A DNA stretch of 64,000 nucleotides from Nitrosospira sp. Nsp11 (GCF_900142705.1 NZ_FRBV01000001.1:124001-188000), one strand, 5' to 3'. Numbered from the stretch's first letter, positions 19,090-28,052 are shown. Made by a program: numbers and translations. Notes: generated by a model from the letters alone, not told the origin.

Positions 19090-19386
19090 ATGCAGGTTAC
19101 TGTACACATCCCAACCATATTAAGACCACTTACCGAGAATCAAAAACGTCTCACAATTACCGGCTTCAGCGTACTCGAAGTCATCGAGCACATGGAGGAG
19201 CGGTATCCCGGTATCAAAGAGAAGCTGATTACCGGAGGAAAGGCGCACCACTTCATCAACATATATGTGAACGACGACGACATTCGTTTTACCGACGGTC
19301 TTTCAACCAGCCTGAGCGATGGCGACTCGTTAACCATTTTGCCCGCGGTTGCCGGGGGTGCTGAACCGGCCTTACTCCACACATAA
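19090..19386 (+). CDS. MoaD/ThiS/CysO-like sulfur-carrier protein with masked C-terminus
   Basis: A 98-residue ubiquitin-fold sulfur carrier. The N-terminus has the MoaD-type beta strand (VTVHIPTILRPLT), then SVLEVIEHMEERYPGIKEKL, a central INIYVNDDDIR strand, and DGDSLTILPAVAGG. The diglycine is at 89-90 but is followed by eight more residues (AEPALLHT), so it cannot be adenylated until trimmed. The JAMM protease gene immediately upstream is the obvious trimming enzyme. AAGGA lies six bases before the ATG. It is probably the sulfur donor for a thiocarboxylate product, like QbsE or PdtH. A molybdopterin role is unlikely given the neighbours and the tail. Confidence 0.9.
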   Translation: MQVTVHIPTILRPLTENQKRLTITGFSVLEVIEHMEERYPGIKEKLITGGKAHHFINIYVNDDDIRFTDGLSTSLSDGDSLTILPAVAGGAEPALLHT

Positions 19387-19395
19387 GGGATGAGT

Positions 19396-21282
19396 ATGAA
19401 TCGCCCATTAGCCAGCTGTGCAATAACTGGGCCGCTAAAAAGCGCTGCTCCGGATTATGCCGCGATAGTGTCCTCGCTTCTTTACCAGTCCGGTGCGCTG
19501 GGCATGAAAATCGATGCAACCGAAAATTGCTCAAACAATGCAGCACTTTCTTTTGAATTCAAGACTCCACATACCACACCCATAACATGTAATGTAACCA
19601 GATGGGGTGATAGCTCCAAACAAGCTTCTGTGACCGAAAATATCATGCAGGCAGCTTGCGGATTGATGTCGGTACATGGACGAGCCAGCGGTAAATCCCA
19701 ACCGCTGGGATTGAATTACGTTTCGACGCTGACGGCCGCTTTGGCGCTTCAGGGCGGGGTTAGCGCCTCGATTGGCCAGCTGCGCGGCCTCTCTGTATCG
19801 AACAGTAACGTCTCGATGGCATCCGCAGCCCTGTTAAGCATGGGGCAGTATATCGCGGGCGCAACGACTTCAGAGTCTCACGAGAGTTCAGGGCCACGCC
19901 ATGTCCCACATCCGGCTTGTTTACCTTTCATTTCACTGGATGGCGTCCTCTTTGAACTTGAAACACTTGACGCTGGCCCTTGGCAAAAATTCTGGTCCGA
20001 GATCGGAGTAAGTTCAGCAGTCGCCGGCAAAGGATGGACTGCTTTTTTGCTGCGGTATGCCAAAGCCATTTCCCCTCTGCCTGATGAGTTATTCAGCGCA
20101 ATATCAAACATTACATATCACCGCATCTCCCAAATATGTGCCAGAACCGGTATGGCTATTTGTCCCGTGCGATCCATCAATGATAGAGCTCAGGACGAAG
20201 ATAGCCGGCACGTGTGGCTTCAAGGCCCGTGGGAGTTTCTTTTCGAGACGCGCCTCAAGGATGGAAGGTCAAGTCCTTCCACGGATAATTTACCGTTAAG
20301 CGGGCTCACCGTCATCGAATCGTGCCGGCGGATCCAGGGCCCTCTTGCCGGGCACCTGCTAGCGCTGCTGGGCGCGGAAGTCATCCGGATAGAACCACCA
20401 GGCGGAGATCCTCTGCGAAGCATGCCGCCAATAGCAGGTGATTGTTCTGCACGATTCGATGCCCTTAACCGTTTTAAAACTATTCGAGAAGTCGATATCA
20501 AATCCCTGGCGGGACAAGCAGAAGTCAAGGAACTGGTGCAACGTGCCGACGTCTTTCTGCATAACTGGGCGCCTGGCAAAGCGGTACTGTTGAATCTCGA
20601 CCATGAAGATCTGGCTGCAACCAATCCATCCCTGATTTATGCCTATGCCGGTGGTTGGGCGACAGACAGCACGGCACATTCTCCCTCGAGCCAAATGCCT
20701 GGCACAGACTTCATGGCTCAAGCCTACTCCGGGATTGCCAAAAAGATCGCGGAAACCTCAGGCACACATGGCGGGTCCTTATTTACGATACTCGATGTGC
20801 TTGGAGGCGTTGTTGCGGCACAAGGGATCACTATCGCGCTGCTCAATCGATGTATGAATAACATGAGCGCGAAAGTCACATCATCACTAATGAGTGCGGC
20901 GACGCTTTTGTGTGCAGATGACTTTCAGAGCCTATACGAGTTGCCAGGCTCCGGCTCAGCCTCAAAAAGCATTATTGATACGATCTATGCGACGAAGCAG
21001 GGAAAAATTGCGGTTGAATGTCGCGATTTAAAGACCGCGGTAAGATTAGCCGAAGCCCTGGGTGCCGCCATCGTTATTGAAGAAGACAATTTTCAGGATT
21101 GCTTGAGCGACTGGTTCCTTTCAAGAACGGCGGATGAGTGGGCAGGTATCCTTGAACATGCAGGCGTCCCCTCAGCCGTTGTCATTGAAGACCTTGCAGA
21201 CCTGCAAACCATGGCACATCTGCAACCGACCCTGACCCCCGGGGCTTATACGAAAGTCAATTCCCCCTGGAGCTTCAAATGA
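19396..21282 (+). CDS. Enlarged CaiB/BaiF family III CoA-transferase-like protein
   Basis: A 628-residue protein containing about one and a half CaiB/BaiF units. The part from about residue 295 is a recognisable family III CoA-transferase (LSGLTVIESCRR, GPLAGHLLALLGAEVIRIEPPGGDPLR, LNRFKT, the conserved Asp in GTDFMAQAYSG, and a C-terminal AGVPSAVV segment). The first 290 residues resemble the middle of such a protein (ENIMQAACGLMSVHGRA onward) without its N-terminal nucleotide-binding start. The family moves CoA between acids; here it may carry or hold a CoA-activated precursor. AAGGG spaced six bases favours the ATG at 19396 over 19390. It starts 9 bp after the carrier gene and overlaps the next gene by four bases. 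Confidence 0.8.
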   Translation: MNRPLASCAITGPLKSAAPDYAAIVSSLLYQSGALGMKIDATENCSNNAALSFEFKTPHTTPITCNVTRWGDSSKQASVTENIMQAACGLMSVHGRASGKSQPLGLNYVSTLTAALALQGGVSASIGQLRGLSVSNSNVSMASAALLSMGQYIAGATTSESHESSGPRHVPHPACLPFISLDGVLFELETLDAGPWQKFWSEIGVSSAVAGKGWTAFLLRYAKAISPLPDELFSAISNITYHRISQICARTGMAICPVRSINDRAQDEDSRHVWLQGPWEFLFETRLKDGRSSPSTDNLPLSGLTVIESCRRIQGPLAGHLLALLGAEVIRIEPPGGDPLRSMPPIAGDCSARFDALNRFKTIREVDIKSLAGQAEVKELVQRADVFLHNWAPGKAVLLNLDHEDLAATNPSLIYAYAGGWATDSTAHSPSSQMPGTDFMAQAYSGIAKKIAETSGTHGGSLFTILDVLGGVVAAQGITIALLNRCMNNMSAKVTSSLMSAATLLCADDFQSLYELPGSGSASKSIIDTIYATKQGKIAVECRDLKTAVRLAEALGAAIVIEEDNFQDCLSDWFLSRTADEWAGILEHAGVPSAVVIEDLADLQTMAHLQPTLTPGAYTKVNSPWSFK

Positions 21283-22952
21283 ACCATTCCGGGATCACGG
21301 ATCTGGTTCCTGCCGAGGTTCGCAGCCTGTGGGCCCGGAATGGAACCTATCCCAATAAATCGTTGTACGAGTTGTTCCGCGAGCATGTGAGGCAGCATCC
21401 CGACACCCCGGCGGTGATGTCCCTCGACCACACCATCACATACGAAGGGTTATCGAACAAGGTGCTTCGCCTTGCTGCAAGTTTCAAGGCGCTGGGAATC
21501 GTTCCCGGAGATGTCGTTGCCTACCAGCTCCACAACACCTGGCATAGCTGTGCCATCGATCTCGCCGCTGCGGCGCTTGGTGCGATCGTAGCGCCCTTCC
21601 CGCTCGGTCGCGGTCGCCTCGATATCCAGTCTTTGCTGAGAAGGTGTGATGCACGTGTAATTATTATCGAAGGGCAATACGCCAAGATCGACCTGTGCGA
21701 ACTTATCGAATCGCTGCGCCCAACCCTGCTGTCACTTCGTATTCTCATCGTTGACGGTAAAGCCACCCGGGAAGGCTGGCACACGCTGGATGATCTATTT
21801 CTAGCCGAGCCCATTGAAACCGGTAAGTTGCCGACAGTTTCCCCCGATTCGCCCGTTCGCTTCCTGATCTCATCCGGGACGGAATCCGAGCCAAAATGGA
21901 TTGCTTATTCTCACAACGCGCTGGCTGGTGGACGGGGACGCTTTCTGCAACACATACATCCTGACGGCAGTTCTTTCAGAGGCCTTTACCTGATGCCGCT
22001 AGGCACGGCATTTGGTTCAACCGCGACATTCGGTATTTTATCCTGGCTTGGCGGATCCGTTGTCGTCATGCGGCAATTCGATGTCGCAGCTGCCGTTCAA
22101 ACTATTGCGGAACTGAAGCCTACCTATATATTTGGGGTTCCGACAATGTTTCAGCGCATCGCCGCCGACCCGGCATTATCGAAAACCGATACTTCCAGCC
22201 TGATCGCCATCATCAGCGGTGGCGCGAAAATCGATTCCGCCTCGATTCGCCGCTGTACCGAGGCGTTTGGATGTGGTTTTATCAGCCTATACGGTTCAGC
22301 GGACGGCGTTAATTGCCACACCACGCTTGACGATGATCTGGAAACCGTTTTTTTTAAGGCGGGCCGGCCTCAGTCCGACGTTTGCTCCATTCGGATAGTG
22401 GATGACCAGAAACAGGAAGTTCCACAGGGTTGCGTGGGTGAAATCACGGCCAGAGGTCCGATAAGCCCAATGCAATATGTCAATGCGCCCGATCTGGACG
22501 CCCTATATCGAGACAAGGATGGATGGGTTTATACCGGAGACCTGGGACTTATTGACGATGATGGGTATCTGGTGCTGTCGGGGCGTAAAAAGGACATTAT
22601 TATTCGTGGCGGCGTCAATATCAGTCCTGCACAAATCGAAAACATTGCTGTTTCCCATCCAGCTGTCGTGAGCGCCGCCTGTATACCGGTTGCCGATCCG
22701 GACTTGGGGCACCGCGTTTGCCTCTGCCTGGCATTGCGAGATGGAGCAGAACGTCCCTCGCTATCGCAATTCACTCGCTACTTGTGCAATCAGGGTCTGG
22801 AGACCGCCAAGCTTCCGGAATACTTGCGCTATTACCGGCAGTTACCGCTCAGCCCAGCGGGAAAGATCGATAAAAAACAGCTGACCGCGGAAATAGAATT
22901 TACCCAGCCTGTCGCTGAGCCCGGCGTTACTCATGGGGCCAACCAGTGTTGA
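21279..22952 (+). CDS. AMP-forming acyl/aryl-CoA ligase (ANL superfamily)
   Basis: A 557-residue adenylate-forming ligase. Core motifs: A3 SSGTESEPKW (about 195), A5 SLYGSADG, A7 YTGDLG, A8 GRKKDIIIRGGVNI, and the C-terminal Lys in SPAGKIDKKQL. The A3 motif ends in Lys-Trp instead of Lys-Gly, still with the Lys. It should activate a carboxylic acid as the acyl-AMP, which can be passed to CoA or to the carrier thiocarboxylate. The start overlaps the CoA-transferase-like gene by ATGA (21279-21282). Ligases of this class sit next to the sulfur-carrier trio in the thioquinolobactin and PDTC clusters (from memory). Confidence 0.88.
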   Translation: MNHSGITDLVPAEVRSLWARNGTYPNKSLYELFREHVRQHPDTPAVMSLDHTITYEGLSNKVLRLAASFKALGIVPGDVVAYQLHNTWHSCAIDLAAAALGAIVAPFPLGRGRLDIQSLLRRCDARVIIIEGQYAKIDLCELIESLRPTLLSLRILIVDGKATREGWHTLDDLFLAEPIETGKLPTVSPDSPVRFLISSGTESEPKWIAYSHNALAGGRGRFLQHIHPDGSSFRGLYLMPLGTAFGSTATFGILSWLGGSVVVMRQFDVAAAVQTIAELKPTYIFGVPTMFQRIAADPALSKTDTSSLIAIISGGAKIDSASIRRCTEAFGCGFISLYGSADGVNCHTTLDDDLETVFFKAGRPQSDVCSIRIVDDQKQEVPQGCVGEITARGPISPMQYVNAPDLDALYRDKDGWVYTGDLGLIDDDGYLVLSGRKKDIIIRGGVNISPAQIENIAVSHPAVVSAACIPVADPDLGHRVCLCLALRDGAERPSLSQFTRYLCNQGLETAKLPEYLRYYRQLPLSPAGKIDKKQLTAEIEFTQPVAEPGVTHGANQC

Positions 22953-24148
22953 GCACACATGAAAAATCGACGCATACAGGATCGGCTAAAGCGCTGTCGA
23001 GCAAGGTGAGAAAATTTGTCGATGAAATGATTATCCCGAACGAATCACGATTGGCTCAAGACGACGAGGGGTCAAACCGGCTGCACGCGGAACTGACTGA
23101 AAAAGCCAGGCGTGCCGGACTATGGGGTTTATTTTATCCACCCTCGCATGGTGGAAAAATAGCTTCACTTGAAGACTACCTGATCGTTGCTGAACAGGAG
23201 GGACGAACGGAATTCTCCCCGGCAATCTTCGGCAACCACTCCGCGCTTGATGCGCATATGCTCCTGAAATTCGGAACCGATGAAGTCTGCAAGCGCTTCC
23301 TCGAACCCATGGCCCTCGGGAAAGCCGCCCCCAGTTACGGCATGACGGAACCGGGGCATGGCGGGTCCTTTCCCGGTCTGATAACGACATACGCATATCT
23401 GTCGAACGGGAGCTGGACTATCAATGGCAGAAAATGGTTTGTCAGCAATACGGACCGGGCGACATTCATTACTGTGCTGGCACGTACTGGCGGGGAAGAC
23501 ATCGCGCTCGGCAAAGCGCTGTCGATGATTGTCGTCCCGACTGATTCGCCGGGATTCAGGATCGAGCGCAGGATCACCATGATGGGCCGCTCGCTGGATC
23601 AAGGCGAGATTTCTTTTAGCGACGTACAGGTCCCTGAGCATAATCTGCTAGGAACCTGCGGCAGCGGTATCGAATTAATGGGTCAGCGGCTGAGCGTCGG
23701 CAGATTGCTTCGTGCGATGAACTGGGTGGGACTGGCACAGCGGTGTTTCGATTTGATGGGAGCTCGAATCAATTCTGAGCGTGGCAGATCTGCTCGATTA
23801 CCTGAGAAACAGTTGGTGCGCCAACACATTGTCAACGCGTATCAGGCTATTGCAAGTGCGCGTGAACTGATTCGGGTCGCCGCAAGAGGCGTCGACGCTC
23901 AGCGTTCAAATAATGTCGAGATCAGTGTCGCCAAAATAGCGGCATCACAAGCTTTGTGCATCGCCTCGGACTCGGCAGTACAGATTCACGGTGCTGAAGG
24001 CGTCAGTGATCTGACCCCACTTTCCGGTATTTATAGAATCGCACGCACCTCGCGTATTCTTGACGGTACAGACGAGTCGCTTATCAGTTCCGTGGGCCGC
24101 CGACTCATCAATTTATATAAAGAAAAGGGCGCATATCATTTTGCCTGA
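22946..24148 (+). CDS. Acyl-CoA dehydrogenase family protein
   Basis: A 400-residue flavoprotein with the three-domain acyl-CoA dehydrogenase layout: an N-terminal helical part, a beta domain with YGMTEPGHGGS and the FAD-contacting WFVSNTDRA, and a C-terminal helical domain ending in QIHGAEGVSD and RILDGTDE. The catalytic base cannot be assigned with certainty. The start is GTG at 22946 or TTG at 22949, overlapping the ligase stop, so it is translationally coupled. In this cluster it may oxidise a CoA- or carrier-bound ring precursor to aromaticity (inference). Confidence 0.85.
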   Translation: MLSTHEKSTHTGSAKALSSKVRKFVDEMIIPNESRLAQDDEGSNRLHAELTEKARRAGLWGLFYPPSHGGKIASLEDYLIVAEQEGRTEFSPAIFGNHSALDAHMLLKFGTDEVCKRFLEPMALGKAAPSYGMTEPGHGGSFPGLITTYAYLSNGSWTINGRKWFVSNTDRATFITVLARTGGEDIALGKALSMIVVPTDSPGFRIERRITMMGRSLDQGEISFSDVQVPEHNLLGTCGSGIELMGQRLSVGRLLRAMNWVGLAQRCFDLMGARINSERGRSARLPEKQLVRQHIVNAYQAIASARELIRVAARGVDAQRSNNVEISVAKIAASQALCIASDSAVQIHGAEGVSDLTPLSGIYRIARTSRILDGTDESLISSVGRRLINLYKEKGAYHFA

Positions 24149-24280
24149 TTCGATTTCTGCAAATCTGTCAAATTTCTCGAGCTACTTACTGTGCGGGTGC
24201 AGCATGCAGCGTGGGTGTCGTTACCCGCTTGTATCAGCGTATGGAGGTCGATATCCATTCGGCAGCACAAGGTGCGAACC

Positions 24281-25486
24281 ATGCCGGTAACGACCAGCGA
24301 CGCTCGGCATGCACGCATTGTCGGCGTTTGGCTTCGAGTAGTGCTGGTGTTCGCAATGACCTTGCCAATGCTGATTTTATATGCCATCAGCACGCTTGGA
24401 CCCCTCCTTGGCCATGACTTGCACTTTGAGCCCGCATTACTGGGTTATCTGGTAATGAGCTCATTTGGTCTGGCAGCAATTTTGTCGCTTTGGGCCGGAA
24501 TTTTCGTAGACCGTATGGGTTCACGCTATGCATTGATAGCGCTTTTCTTCACCATCGCATCCGCTTTTACGCTAATGGCATCGGCTGAAAATTTTTATGG
24601 CTTGGTCGCGGCCGCCGCTGTTTGCGGTATCGCTCAAGCCCTTGCAAATCCGGTTACGAATCTATTGATCGCGCAGCAGGTTCCGCCGGAAAAAAGAGCA
24701 CAGGTCGTAGGGCTGAAGCAATCTGGCGTTCAGGTCGCGGCCCTTTTCGCCGGCCTGGTACTTCCCGGCATCGCAATTCAATATGGCTGGCGTGTCGCGC
24801 TAGGCATGATTGTACCCGCTGCAATATTGTTCGGGATAACGGCGCCTTTCGTCACCCCTAAAATACACGCAAGGACGGGTAAGAGCTTTATGTTTTTGCC
24901 GCCGAATTCGCTGTTGCTGCGGCTGATGGGCATTCAGTTCTGCGTTGGCATATCGCTCTCCGCCTTCGTCACATTCTTGCCCACTTTTGCTACCCAGCAA
25001 GGCATGCCGCTATCGCTGGCCGGCACCCTGATCGCCGTCTTCGGTGTAATGGGAATAATCTCGCGCGTGGTATTGACACCCATGGGCGCAAAACTTGAAG
25101 ACGAGTCGCTACTTTTACTCGTACTGATCGCTATTGCGGCTTGCGCGGTGATGGCAACAATGCAAGCAGGGCCGGAAAACCTTTGGTGGCTGTGGGTTGG
25201 TGCAGCCGGCATGGGACTTACCGCAGTAGGCACTAACGCGATAGCGATGAGCATGCTGATCAGAGATCCAGCTTTTGGTCCCGTAAGTACCGCGTCCGGC
25301 CTCGTTTCAGCTGCTTTCTTCGGCGGCTTCGCGCTGGGTCCGCCGCTTTACGGTGCCTTGTCCAATTATTCCATTGGCTTTCCGCTTGGCTGGAGCATGC
25401 AGGTTAGCTCGCTTTTACTCGCATGCGCCATGTCCCTGGTGTTGGCATCCGCCCGTCGCCGCAAAGTACAGGAGCCCACTTGCTGA
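24281..25486 (+). CDS. MFS transporter
   Basis: A 401-residue major facilitator superfamily permease with about 12 hydrophobic helices. The loop after helix 2, GIFVDRMGSRYAL, is the MFS motif A. The frame runs upstream to 24191, but AAGGTG eight bases before the ATG at 24281 and the position of the first helix support the shorter protein. It is the only inner-membrane transporter of the cluster. It could export the product or import the metal complex delivered by the TonB receptor; PdtE of the PDTC system is an MFS protein with such a role. Direction cannot be told from sequence. Confidence 0.87.
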   Translation: MPVTTSDARHARIVGVWLRVVLVFAMTLPMLILYAISTLGPLLGHDLHFEPALLGYLVMSSFGLAAILSLWAGIFVDRMGSRYALIALFFTIASAFTLMASAENFYGLVAAAAVCGIAQALANPVTNLLIAQQVPPEKRAQVVGLKQSGVQVAALFAGLVLPGIAIQYGWRVALGMIVPAAILFGITAPFVTPKIHARTGKSFMFLPPNSLLLRLMGIQFCVGISLSAFVTFLPTFATQQGMPLSLAGTLIAVFGVMGIISRVVLTPMGAKLEDESLLLLVLIAIAACAVMATMQAGPENLWWLWVGAAGMGLTAVGTNAIAMSMLIRDPAFGPVSTASGLVSAAFFGGFALGPPLYGALSNYSIGFPLGWSMQVSSLLLACAMSLVLASARRRKVQEPTC

Positions 25487-25564
25487 TCCTTCATCAACCG
25501 GAATCCGGCAGTACCGATATGGCTTACATAAATTTCAACCCGGTTTCCTGAAGAAGCATTGTTG

Positions 25565-26725
25565 ATGCGCATACCCGAAATGAAGCCGGATAATAACGAT
25601 GTACATAGGCCTGATGAACAGTTATTGAGCCGTAAAGAATTGACAAGTGCGCTTGAGTTGATGATTCGCCGTATGGAGACCATTGACTCTCACGCTATGG
25701 GTGGCTTTCCCCTTTACTCACCGGGACCTACTGATCGGTGGGTTGTCTCCCCGGGCGGTTCCTGGGCCGGAGGATTCTGGGGAGCGTTGTGGTGGCTGCG
25801 CTCGCGGTTAACTGAATCAACGGCGGATCAGCGCAAGGCATCGGATATCTGTCAACGCTTATCCCCGAAAATCAGCGTCGATTCCGCTAATCGAAGCCTG
25901 ATTTTTTGGTATGGCGCATCCCTGGGAGCGCTTTGGTTTCACGATGCCGAGGCACGCAGGCTTACAGGAGAGGCCATCGCCGCACTTGCGGCTTCTTATG
26001 ATCCGGAAATAAATTGCATACCCCTTGGTACCGGTATGGGTGGCGGAAAAAAAGGAAATAAACTCGTTACGACGGATACCTTTGCTTCCTTAATGCAGCT
26101 TCTTGGCCACAGTGATCGTGGTGATCACGCACACATCTCGCAATGTCATGCGAATACGATATTGACGGCATGTCACACGGAAGATGGCGTATTTCATTCC
26201 GTCGCATATTTTGAACAAGGGCGTTTTCGTCTCTCTGATCGAGCGGGCATGTGGTCTCGTGGTCAGGCTTGGGCCATGTTGGGATTGAGCCGGGCGGCAG
26301 CGCGATGGGGAGAACCCTACTTGACTCATGCTCGATCGGCCTGTGAATATTGGAAGCGTTCACGTCCGGAACCTCTGCCTCCAAACCGGCTCGACAACAC
26401 CTTGGGTCTTTCCGATCCCTCGTCTACCGTGATTGCGTCTCTGGCAATGCTGTCCCTGGCTGATCTTGTATCGGATGGAACTCCATGGCGTGTTCATGCC
26501 CATCAACGGCTGACTGCAATCGTTCGCAGTCGATATTTCACGGGCTTTGACGAAAACAGTGATCGTAAAATAATTTTAAACAGGATGGCTCCGGGAAAAT
26601 TCTGGGGCTGCTGTTACAAAACCAATGAAGGAAAGGATGAGCTGGTCGAATCGGCCTGGGGCAGCTTTTTTCTCATGGCGGCACTTTGCGTGCTTATTGG
26701 CGCCATCGAACCACACCACTGCTAA
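25565..26725 (+). CDS. GH88/GH105-like (alpha/alpha)6-barrel protein
   Basis: A 386-residue protein resembling unsaturated glucuronyl/rhamnogalacturonyl hydrolases. The clearest segment is DRAGMWSRGQAWAMLGLSRAA, with WVVSPGGSWAGGFWGALWW near the N-terminus, TTDTFAS in the middle and the C-terminal CCYKTNEGKDELVESAWGSFF. There is no signal peptide, so it is probably cytoplasmic. A sugar-related role is unexpected in a metallophore cluster; it could remove a glycosidic or enol-ether group or have drifted to another function. The start is uncertain: ATG 25565, with weak GAAGAAG upstream, or ATG 25580. It ends 10 bp before the amidohydrolase gene. Confidence 0.65.
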   Translation: MRIPEMKPDNNDVHRPDEQLLSRKELTSALELMIRRMETIDSHAMGGFPLYSPGPTDRWVVSPGGSWAGGFWGALWWLRSRLTESTADQRKASDICQRLSPKISVDSANRSLIFWYGASLGALWFHDAEARRLTGEAIAALAASYDPEINCIPLGTGMGGGKKGNKLVTTDTFASLMQLLGHSDRGDHAHISQCHANTILTACHTEDGVFHSVAYFEQGRFRLSDRAGMWSRGQAWAMLGLSRAAARWGEPYLTHARSACEYWKRSRPEPLPPNRLDNTLGLSDPSSTVIASLAMLSLADLVSDGTPWRVHAHQRLTAIVRSRYFTGFDENSDRKIILNRMAPGKFWGCCYKTNEGKDELVESAWGSFFLMAALCVLIGAIEPHHC

Positions 26726-26735
26726 AGGATATGAA

Positions 26736-28046
26736 ATGGGATATGAAATGATGAAATGCATGCGCTTCCGCTTAATTAGCCCCATCACGCCTTGCTTATT
26801 GCTGATTCTGGCAATCTTTACTTCTTCCGGGGCAATCGCTCGGGAAACACAGCATGAATCTGTTCTGCTGCACGCGGCAAGAGTTTTCGATGGCTATAAC
26901 ATCAGAACCAACACATCGGTATTAGTGATAAATGGGCGAGTTGCACGAATTGATACGCGCGAATCACTCGAGTCCAGTAATGTGAAGGTCATCGATCTGG
27001 GCGATTCAACGATACTACCCGGCTTTATCGAACTGCACGCACATCTTTCATTTCAAAATATTCCTGCGGATACCGTCCTGAAGCATGGCGTTACGACGAT
27101 CCGGGACGTCGGCGGGCCCATACATAAGCCCTATGGCGGAGATGGAGCTTTACGTGTACTCACCTCCGGACCAATTATTACCGCACCGAATGGTTATCCT
27201 ATCCCGATGTTGGGAGATACCAATGTCGCAACATCGGTCTCAACGGAAGAAGAAGCACGCTCAACCGTCCGCGATCTTATCAGGGGGGGCGCTGTCGTGA
27301 TCAAAGTCGCGCTGGAACCCGGCGGTGAAGCGGGTGCCCCGTGGTCCTCCAGTCATGGCCATGATTCAAATCATGGCCATCATGATCCAGCAGCTGCCGA
27401 ACACGTGGATGCCCGGCATCCACATCCACATGCCCATGATTCTTCCCACGCGCAACATACATGGCCACTGCTATCCGAGACTATCGTAAGAGCGATTGTG
27501 GATGAAGCGCATAAAAATAATCGTCAAGTGACAGCACATATTGCTGAGGTAAAAGGCGCACAAATTGCAATCGATGCAGGTATCGATGAGTGGGCTCACA
27601 TGCCATGTAACGTTATTCCTGAATCGTTGTTAAAACAGGCAGTGGCACAGAATGTAAAAATAGTCGGTACGCTGGACACGCTATCAAAATGTTCCGGGAT
27701 TGCAGCTAATGCCCGCAGCTGGGCGGCGCTTGGAGGAGAACTTTTATACGGCGCCGAGGTTGCGCATCCGGATATCCCGAGGGGTATCGATGCGCAAGAG
27801 CTTATGTACATGATGCAAATGGCAAAACTGGACGTAATGGACGTGTTGCGTGCAGCGACTTCGAAAGCAGGCCGGCACCTGAGTTTGCCGCTACTGGGTA
27901 CACTGCAAAAGGATGCGCCTGCGGATATTATCGCAGTTCGGGGAGATCCTGCTCATAACCTTAAAATTTTGGAATATCCCGACCTCGTGATGTCCGGAGG
28001 TGAAATTGTAGTAAATAATTTCAAGAACCCGCATGTTTCCCCATAA
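26736..28046 (+). CDS. Periplasmic amidohydrolase with histidine-rich insertion
   Basis: A 436-residue amidohydrolase-superfamily metalloenzyme with an N-terminal signal peptide (hydrophobic core PCLLLILAIFTSSG, cleavage near AIA). Metal ligands are recognisable: HAH in ELHAHLS (about 100), Lys in VVIKVAL, and His in TAHIAEV and EWAHMP. The usual GTD acid is replaced by GAE, an unusual change. Between the Lys and the next His an insertion at about 204-243 contains 12 histidines in roughly 40 residues, likely to bind copper, nickel or zinc. AAAGGA six bases before the ATG at 26736 fixes the start. It is the last gene of the array, 6 bp from the convergent RND gene. Confidence 0.82.
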   Translation: MGYEMMKCMRFRLISPITPCLLLILAIFTSSGAIARETQHESVLLHAARVFDGYNIRTNTSVLVINGRVARIDTRESLESSNVKVIDLGDSTILPGFIELHAHLSFQNIPADTVLKHGVTTIRDVGGPIHKPYGGDGALRVLTSGPIITAPNGYPIPMLGDTNVATSVSTEEEARSTVRDLIRGGAVVIKVALEPGGEAGAPWSSSHGHDSNHGHHDPAAAEHVDARHPHPHAHDSSHAQHTWPLLSETIVRAIVDEAHKNNRQVTAHIAEVKGAQIAIDAGIDEWAHMPCNVIPESLLKQAVAQNVKIVGTLDTLSKCSGIAANARSWAALGGELLYGAEVAHPDIPRGIDAQELMYMMQMAKLDVMDVLRAATSKAGRHLSLPLLGTLQKDAPADIIAVRGDPAHNLKILEYPDLVMSGGEIVVNNFKNPHVSP

Positions 28047-28052
28047 CCGTCA

